A DNA stretch of 64,000 nucleotides, taken from contig NZ_RBWX01000007.1 of assembly GCF_003634215.1 (NCBI RefSeq), positions 792,945 through 856,944 on the forward strand, read 5' to 3'. Below the pieces are notes generated by a model that saw nothing but the letters and a program-made list of their open reading frames with translations, did no database searches and was not told the origin of the DNA. Positions within the stretch are counted from its first letter, which is position 1. Each line of letters begins with the position of its first letter. This DNA is from Sphingosinicella microcystinivorans. GTDB lineage: Bacteria > Pseudomonadota > Alphaproteobacteria > Sphingomonadales > Sphingomonadaceae. This document shows, one piece after another, positions 58,690-64,000 of the stretch. The position numbers and the translations under genes were made by a program.

Positions 58690-61272
58690 TTACTTCGCCG
58701 CCTTTTTCTTTGCGGGAGCCTTTTTCGCCGGGGCCTTCTTCGCGGCCGTTTTCGCGCCGCTCTTCGCGGGCGCTTTCCGTTTGCCCTTGCCCTTCGCCGG
58801 GCCCTTGGCCGCCTTCTCGTCGATGAGCGTGGCTGCGGCTTCCAGTGTCAGCGCCTGCGGGTCGGTGCCCTTGGGCAGCGTCGCGTTGGTTGTGCCGTCG
58901 GTGACGTAGGGGCCGTAGCGGCCGTCCATCACCTTGATCGCGGCGCCCGATGTCGGGTGCGCTCCGAGTTCCTTCAGTGCGGCGGGGGCTTTGCGCTCAA
59001 AGCCCTTCTTCTGCTCGGCCAGTTTCACGACGGCGGCATTCATGCCGATTTCGAACACCTCAGCGGTCGAAGTCAGGCGCGCATATTTGCCCTCGTGCAT
59101 CAGATAGGGGCCATAGCGACCGATCGAGGCGGTGATCGGCTGCCCTGTCTCCGGGTGCGTTCCCACCTCGCGCGGCAAAGCGAGCAGCTTCACGGCCATG
59201 TCGAGTTCGATCGTCGCCGCGTCCACGTCGCGCGGGATCGAGGCGCGCGGCGGCTTCTCGCCTTCGCCGCGCTGGATGAACAGGCCGAAGCGGCCCGATC
59301 GGATGGTGATCGGCTCGCCCGCGTCTTCGCCCAGCAGACGCGGCTGGTCGCCGCCTTCGCCCGTGCCGTTGCCGTTGCCGTTTTCGCTCGCGAACGGCCG
59401 CGTGAAGCGGCACTCGGGGTAGTTGGAGCAGCCGACGAACGCGCCGAACTTGCCGGTCTTCAGGCTCAGCCGCCCGTTTCCGCACACCGGGCAGACACGC
59501 GGGTCCTTGCCGTCGCCGGTATCCGGGAACAGCAGCGGCTCCAGGAATTCGTCGAGCGCCGTCGTCACCTCGGAGGGTTTCAGCTCCAGGATCTCGGCGG
59601 TCTTCGGCTGGAAGTCCTTCCAGAAGGCGTGCAGCACAGCCGTCCAGTCGATGCTCCCGGCGGAAATCTCGTCGAGCTGCTCCTCAAGCCCCGCCGTGAA
59701 GTCGTAACTCACATAGCGTTCGAAGAAGCGTTCGAGGAATGCGGTGACGAGCCGGCCCTTTTCCTCGGGATGGAAGCGCTTCTGCTCGATGCGCACATAG
59801 GCGCGGTCCTTCAGCACCTGCAGGATCGAGGCGTAGGTGGAGGGACGCCCGATGCCGAGCTCCTCCATCTTTTTCACGAGGCTCGCTTCCGAATAGCGCG
59901 GGGGCGGCTCGGTGAAGTGCTGGTCGGCATGCGCGCCCTGGATCGCGGGCGTGTCGCCCTTTTCGATCTTGGGCAGGCGCTTGCCGTCGTCGCCCTCTTC
60001 GTCGTCGGGATCGTCGGCGGTTTCCTGATAGAGCGCCAGGAAGCCCGGGAAGATCGTCACCTGTCCGGTCGCGCGAAGATCGGCGCGGCCGTTCTTGTCC
60101 TTCAGGTCCACGGTCGTGCGTTCAAGGTTCGCGGCGGCCATCTGGCTTGCCAGCGTGCGCTTCCAGACCAGCTCGTAAAGACGGGCCTCGTCGCCCGAAA
60201 GCCCGGCCTTCGCAGGGCGACGGCGCATGTCCACGGGGCGGATCGCCTCGTGCGCTTCCTGCGCGTTCTTCGCCTTGGTCGTGTAGAAACGCGGCTTTTC
60301 GGGCAGGTGGCGTCCGGTGAAGTCCTCGGCGATCACGTCGCGCGCGGCGGCGATGGCTTCGGGCGCCATGTCGACGCCGTCCGTCCGCATGTAGGTGATG
60401 AGCCCGCTTTCATACAGCGTCTGCGCGGTGCGCATCGTCTGCGTCGCGGAAAGTCCCAGCTTGCGCGCGGCTTCCTGCTGCAATGTCGATGTGGTGAAGG
60501 GCGGGGCGGGGTTCCGCGACACCGGCTTCTTCTCGACCGACGCGACGACATAATCGCCCGCGGCCACGTCTGCGCGCGCCTCGTTCGCCAGCGCCGCGTT
60601 GTTCAGCGAGAACTTGTCGAGCTTGTTGCCCTGCCAGTGTGTCAGCCGTGCCGTGAAGGTCTGTCCGGTCGCGGTCTGGAACTGGCCGTCGACTGTCCAG
60701 TATTCGCGCGACTTGAACGCCTCGATCTCCCGCTCGCGCTCCACGACGAGCCGCAGCGCCACCGATTGCACGCGCCCCGCCGATTTGGCGCCCGGCAGCT
60801 TGCGCCACAGCACGGGGGAGAGCGTGAAGCCGACGAGATAGTCGAGCGCGCGGCGCGCCCGGTAGGCGTCGATCAGCGGCGTGTCGAGCTCGCGCGGGCT
60901 CGCCATCGCCTGCGTCACGGCGGTTTTGGTGATCTGGTTGAAGGTCACGCGCTGAACCTTCGGCGGCAGCGCCTTCTTCGCCTTCAGATGCTCATAAAGA
61001 TGCCAGCTGATCGCTTCGCCTTCGCGATCAGGGTCGGTCGCGAGGATCAGCGTATCGGCGGTCTTCGCGCTGTCGGCTATCTCTTTCAGCTGGCGCGATC
61101 GGTCGGCGGAAACCTCCCACTTCATGCTGAAGTCATGGTCGGGGTCGACCGATCCGTCCTTGGGCGGCAGGTCGCGGACATGGCCGTACGAGGCCAGGAC
61201 CTTGTAGTCCGAACCCAGATATTTGTTGATCGTCTTCGCCTTCGCCGGGGATTCGACGATCACAAGTTGCAT
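58690..61272 (-). CDS. topA: DNA topoisomerase I
   Basis: An 860-residue type IA topoisomerase. The Toprim domain opens MQLVIVESPAKAKTINKYLG and has DPDREGEAISWHL (80-92). The catalytic Tyr is in LITYMRTDG (about 294). A Cys4 zinc motif (CPVCGNGRLSL...GCSNYPEC) is followed by several degenerate Topo_C_Rpt domains. The tail is a Lys/Ala/Pro-rich run (KKAPAKKAPAKKKAAK). It relaxes negative supercoils. Length and layout are normal for alphaproteobacteria. Confidence 0.97.
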   Translation of the reverse strand: MQLVIVESPAKAKTINKYLGSDYKVLASYGHVRDLPPKDGSVDPDHDFSMKWEVSADRSRQLKEIADSAKTADTLILATDPDREGEAISWHLYEHLKAKKALPPKVQRVTFNQITKTAVTQAMASPRELDTPLIDAYRARRALDYLVGFTLSPVLWRKLPGAKSAGRVQSVALRLVVEREREIEAFKSREYWTVDGQFQTATGQTFTARLTHWQGNKLDKFSLNNAALANEARADVAAGDYVVASVEKKPVSRNPAPPFTTSTLQQEAARKLGLSATQTMRTAQTLYESGLITYMRTDGVDMAPEAIAAARDVIAEDFTGRHLPEKPRFYTTKAKNAQEAHEAIRPVDMRRRPAKAGLSGDEARLYELVWKRTLASQMAAANLERTTVDLKDKNGRADLRATGQVTIFPGFLALYQETADDPDDEEGDDGKRLPKIEKGDTPAIQGAHADQHFTEPPPRYSEASLVKKMEELGIGRPSTYASILQVLKDRAYVRIEQKRFHPEEKGRLVTAFLERFFERYVSYDFTAGLEEQLDEISAGSIDWTAVLHAFWKDFQPKTAEILELKPSEVTTALDEFLEPLLFPDTGDGKDPRVCPVCGNGRLSLKTGKFGAFVGCSNYPECRFTRPFASENGNGNGTGEGGDQPRLLGEDAGEPITIRSGRFGLFIQRGEGEKPPRASIPRDVDAATIELDMAVKLLALPREVGTHPETGQPITASIGRYGPYLMHEGKYARLTSTAEVFEIGMNAAVVKLAEQKKGFERKAPAALKELGAHPTSGAAIKVMDGRYGPYVTDGTTNATLPKGTDPQALTLEAAATLIDEKAAKGPAKGKGKRKAPAKSGAKTAAKKAPAKKAPAKKKAAK

Positions 61273-61308
61273 GTGGAGACCCTCACCGACCTCATAGGGT
61301 CGGGGCCG

Positions 61309-61692
61309 TTACACTGCTTTGCCGGGGCGCCGCAAGTCCGGTGGCGGAAGAAACTCGGCGATCACCCCGGAAGGGCGGCACAGTTTCGCCCGCTTTCCGT
61401 CGATCACCACGGGCCGGTTGATGAGGATCGGGTTCTCGTGCATCGCGGTGATGATATGCTCCTCGGAAACGCCGGGTTCGAGGAGGCCGAGCTCCTTCGC
61501 CAGCGGCTCCTTGGCGCGCAGCAGCTCGTGCGCCGCCATGCCCGATTTCCGCAGCACATCCTCGATTTCCGCGCGGCTCGGCACGTCTTCCAGATACTCG
61601 CGGAGGTCGAAGGGGATGGCGTGCTCGTTCAGATAGTCGCGCACATTGCGGGCGGTGCCGCAGCGGGGATTGTACCAGACGATAACGCGCAT
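61309..61692 (-). CDS. ArsC family reductase (glutaredoxin-type)
   Basis: A 127-residue thioredoxin-fold protein. The catalytic Cys11 is in WYNPRCGTARNVRDYL; LREYLEDVPSRAEIEDVLRKSGM and the C-terminal NRPVVIDGKRAKLCRPSGVIAEFL fit ArsC. It would reduce arsenate with glutathione and glutaredoxin, though many ArsC/YfgD homologues have other roles. No ars operon is around. MRVIVWYN (61692) is chosen; an adjacent ATG at 61695 is too close to GGAGG. Confidence 0.9.
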   Translation of the reverse strand: MRVIVWYNPRCGTARNVRDYLNEHAIPFDLREYLEDVPSRAEIEDVLRKSGMAAHELLRAKEPLAKELGLLEPGVSEEHIITAMHENPILINRPVVIDGKRAKLCRPSGVIAEFLPPPDLRRPGKAV

Positions 61693-61708
61693 CATGCCTC
61701 CACTTGCC

Positions 61709-63202
61709 TCAGATTTCACCGGCCCATACACCGGGCCTGCGATCATACCATAAAAGTTCGCGTTCGAGTTCATAGGCGAGCGCAAGGAGCCTCGCCTCGC
61801 CCCCCGGCGCCGTCGCGAACTGGATGCTGATGGGGATGCCGTCCTTCGATTCGCCGATCGGCAGCGCGATCGAGGGGACGCCCGCCACATTCTCCACGCC
61901 GGTGAAGCCTGCATAGGCGATCAGCCGTTCGCGCTGCTCGGGCCACGGGATCGTCGGCGCGATGTAGCCGATAGGCGCGGCAGGCTGCCCCAGCACCGGC
62001 GTCATGTAGATGTCGATGTCCTTGAACTGCGCGCGGTACGAAGCCATCGCCTCGTCGAGCGCTGCCGTGGAGACCTGCATCTGCTCGGTCGTATAGGTTG
62101 CGGCCTGCGCCGCCATGGTCAGCGTCAGCGGCTCCAGCAGCGTCGAAGGGTCGACCCCCGGCGCCATCTTGGTGATCTCGGCGACGACCTGTCCCGCACC
62201 TGATTCCCACAGCGCCATGAAGGCGGGGATCACCACGTCACCCTTGTAGGGTGCCGGCACGTCCTTCACCTTGTGGCCGAGCTTCTGAAGCAGCGCGGAG
62301 GCCTCGCCGAACACGCGCTGAACCTCTTCATGCGGCAGGCCGCCCGACGGGTGGTTGAGCCGAAGCCCCACGCGCAGCCGGTCCTTCGATGGTCCGGTCA
62401 CGAGCGGCGCTTCGGGGAAGGGGATGCCTTCGCCCTTCGCCTGCGTCGCATGGAACCACGCCGCCGTATCGCGCACGGTACGCGATACGCAGCCCTCGAC
62501 GCCAAGGTGCGTCGCCACGTCCGGTGATGCGGCATCGCCCGCCATCCGCCGACGCGAGGGCTTGAGGCCCACAAGCCCGCAGCAGCTTGCCGGGATGCGG
62601 ATCGATCCGCCGCCGTCGTTGGCATGCGCCACCGGCACCACGCCCGCCGCAACGGCCGCCGCGCTGCCGCCCGAAGAGCCGCCCGTCGAATGGTCGAGGT
62701 TCCAGGGATTGCGCGTCACGCCCGTCAGCAGCGGCTCGGTCGTTGCGGTGATGCCGAATTCGGGCAGCGTCGAGCGGCCGATGGAAATGAAGCCCGCCGC
62801 CTCGATCGCCGCCGGATAGGCGTCGGTGTTGTCGGCGACCGTCCCGGCGAGCGCCCGGCAGCCCTGCGTGTAGGGCAGGCTCTTCTGGTGGACATTGTCC
62901 TTGATCAGCGTCGGCACGCCCGCGAGCGGGCCTTTGACGCCGTTCGCCGCCATTTCGCGGGCACGCTCGAAGTTCGGAAGCTTCACGGCGTTGATTTTGC
63001 CGTTCACGCTTTCCAGCCGCTTGATCGCGGTCTCGACCAGCGCGGCGGGTTGCGCCTTGCCCTCGCTTACGGCTTTCGCCTGCGAAACGGCGTCCGTCCA
63101 GTTGCTGGACGGCGCCTTGGCCGACGTCGTCTGGCGACACGCGGAAAGCGCGGCAATCGCCGCGCCCGTTCCCAGAAAACCGCGGCGTGAAACAAAGGCC
63201 AT
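61709..63202 (-). CDS. Amidase, Tat-exported lipoprotein
   Basis: A 497-residue amidase-signature enzyme. A twin-arginine signal with lipobox (SRRGFLGTGAAIAALSAC, Cys22) predicts folded export and lipid anchoring. The Ser-cisSer-Lys triad is readable: Lys101 in TLIKDN, STGGSSGGSAA (172-182) and the nucleophile in NDGGGSIRIPA. These enzymes hydrolyse amides or small peptides in the periplasm. Stands between arsC and accC in the same direction with room for its own promoter. Confidence 0.92.
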   Translation of the reverse strand: MAFVSRRGFLGTGAAIAALSACRQTTSAKAPSSNWTDAVSQAKAVSEGKAQPAALVETAIKRLESVNGKINAVKLPNFERAREMAANGVKGPLAGVPTLIKDNVHQKSLPYTQGCRALAGTVADNTDAYPAAIEAAGFISIGRSTLPEFGITATTEPLLTGVTRNPWNLDHSTGGSSGGSAAAVAAGVVPVAHANDGGGSIRIPASCCGLVGLKPSRRRMAGDAASPDVATHLGVEGCVSRTVRDTAAWFHATQAKGEGIPFPEAPLVTGPSKDRLRVGLRLNHPSGGLPHEEVQRVFGEASALLQKLGHKVKDVPAPYKGDVVIPAFMALWESGAGQVVAEITKMAPGVDPSTLLEPLTLTMAAQAATYTTEQMQVSTAALDEAMASYRAQFKDIDIYMTPVLGQPAAPIGYIAPTIPWPEQRERLIAYAGFTGVENVAGVPSIALPIGESKDGIPISIQFATAPGGEARLLALAYELERELLWYDRRPGVWAGEI

Positions 63203-63285
63203 ACGAAACCTCCCCCGAATCAGACGGCTGACTGTCTCAGCCACCGCGCCGGTATGCAATCTGGCAGATTGAGAGGGGTGGTCGC

Positions 63286-64000
63286 TCAGCCCTCGCGCCG
63301 CTTCTCCAGCCAGCTTTCCAGCCACTTGATCGTGTAGTCGCCGTTCTGGAACTCGGGGTCTTCGATCAGCGCCTGATGCAGCGGGATCGTCGTTTTGGGG
63401 CCGGAGATGATGTATTCCTCCAGCGCGCGGCGCAGCCGCATCAGGCAGTCGTTGCGGCCCGATCCGTAGACGATCAGCTTGGAGATCAGGCTGTCGTAGT
63501 TCGAAGGGATGCGATAGCCGTCGTAGAGCGCGCTATCGACGCGCACATGAAGGCCGCCCGGCGCATGATAGTGCTCCACCTTGCCGGGCGAGGGCGCGAA
63601 CGTCGCCGGGTCTTCGGCGTTGATGCGGCACTCGATGGCATGGCCCGCGAAGCGGATATCTTCCTGTTTCACCGAAAGCGGCAGCCCCGCCGCCACGCGG
63701 ATCTGCTCCCGCACGAGATCGATGCCCGTGATCATCTCGGTGACGGGATGCTCCACCTGCAGGCGGGTGTTCATCTCGATGAAGTAGAAGCGCCCGTCTT
63801 CGTACAGGAACTCGATCGTGCCCGCGCCGCGATAGCCGAGGCCCGCGATCGCCTTGCGCACGATCTCGCCCATCTCCGCGCGCTGCGCTGCATTGAGCGC
63901 GGGCGAGGGGGCCTCCTCCAGCACCTTCTGGTGGCGGCGTTGCAGCGAGCAGTCGCGCTCGCCGAGGTGGACCGCGTTTCCGTGCGTGTCGCCGAACACC
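63286..64000 (-). CDS. accC: Acetyl-CoA carboxylase biotin carboxylase subunit, 5' end outside window
   Basis: The 237 C-terminal residues of a biotin carboxylase: HQKVLEEAPSPAL, GYRGAGTIEFLYEDGRFYFIEMNTRLQVEHPVTEMITGIDLVREQIRVAAG (ATP-grasp catalytic segment), GHAIECRINAEDPATFAPSPGKV and the C-terminal TIKWLESWLEKRREG. It carboxylates the biotin of AccB for malonyl-CoA synthesis. The gene runs off the right edge, so its start is not visible. In relatives accB precedes it. Confidence 0.96.
   Translation of the reverse strand, partial: VFGDTHGNAVHLGERDCSLQRRHQKVLEEAPSPALNAAQRAEMGEIVRKAIAGLGYRGAGTIEFLYEDGRFYFIEMNTRLQVEHPVTEMITGIDLVREQIRVAAGLPLSVKQEDIRFAGHAIECRINAEDPATFAPSPGKVEHYHAPGGLHVRVDSALYDGYRIPSNYDSLISKLIVYGSGRNDCLMRLRRALEEYIISGPKTTIPLHQALIEDPEFQNGDYTIKWLESWLEKRREG

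Noticed and set aside
58570-61830. A 1086-codon open frame on the plus strand opposite topA
   Set aside because: It is the antisense shadow of topA in high-GC DNA; its translation is Arg/Gly/His-rich without any domain.

Overview
The window reads as the chromosome of a high-GC alphaproteobacterium, most likely of the order Sphingomonadales. The evidence is the gene set: MipZ, DivK, an Hpt protein, a phasin, DUF3297 and DUF3572 proteins, an UrcA-family protein, a BolA/J-domain/CobS/CobT block and a fused CysNC. No phage, insertion sequence, CRISPR array or rRNA was seen. One tRNA (Thr, anticodon TGT) is present.

Layout. 1-5343: a peptide-degradation neighbourhood (MlrC-type metallopeptidase, DUF885 peptidase, P1/DmpA-type aminopeptidase, M19 dipeptidase) that ends at tRNA-Thr. 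5765-10479: bolA, a CPBP protease, and a J-domain gene with cobS and cobT. 10586-14042: a low-GC orphan gene, a LysR/UrcA pair, a glycine-zipper protein, DUF3297 and a prolyl-hydroxylase-like oxygenase. 14091-31839: a TonB-dependent receptor with a beta-helix lipoprotein, a GspC-like protein, prepilin peptidase, a complete type II secretion operon (gspC to gspN) and two small lipoproteins. 32057-34863: sulfate activation (cysD, cysNC). 34953-42094: thioesterase, MATE pump, serine hydrolase, and an operon of a flavin monooxygenase with two acyl-CoA dehydrogenases. 42155-47674: dps, clpS, phasin, phosphomannomutase, a J-domain protein, mipZ and panC. 47802-55164: signalling and cell-cycle proteins (histidine kinase, Sel1 protein, diguanylate cyclase, DivK, Hpt) mixed with small metabolic genes. 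55168-64000: RNase R, an SMR (Gdx-like) exporter, a ParD/ParE module, topoisomerase I, an ArsC-like reductase, an amidase and the 3' part of accC.

The most interesting reading concerns 14-32 kb. A good Pho box (CTGTCAT-N4-CTGTCAT type) lies 45 bp before gspC. Two excellent Pho boxes, exactly 33 bp apart, precede the small TPR lipoprotein gene at the far end. Weaker 11-bp-periodic repeats precede the TonB-receptor/lipoprotein pair. This suggests that secretion, outer-membrane uptake and an accessory lipoprotein form one phosphate-starvation module.

Other points worth checking are: a palindromic element inserted in frame in the N-terminus of parE; probable AUU and AUC start codons for panC and a J-domain gene; a possible guanidine-II riboswitch before the Gdx-like gene; a phasin promoter bracketed by two identical 14-bp TGC-rich repeats; and a one-base frameshift in a FemAB-like gene.
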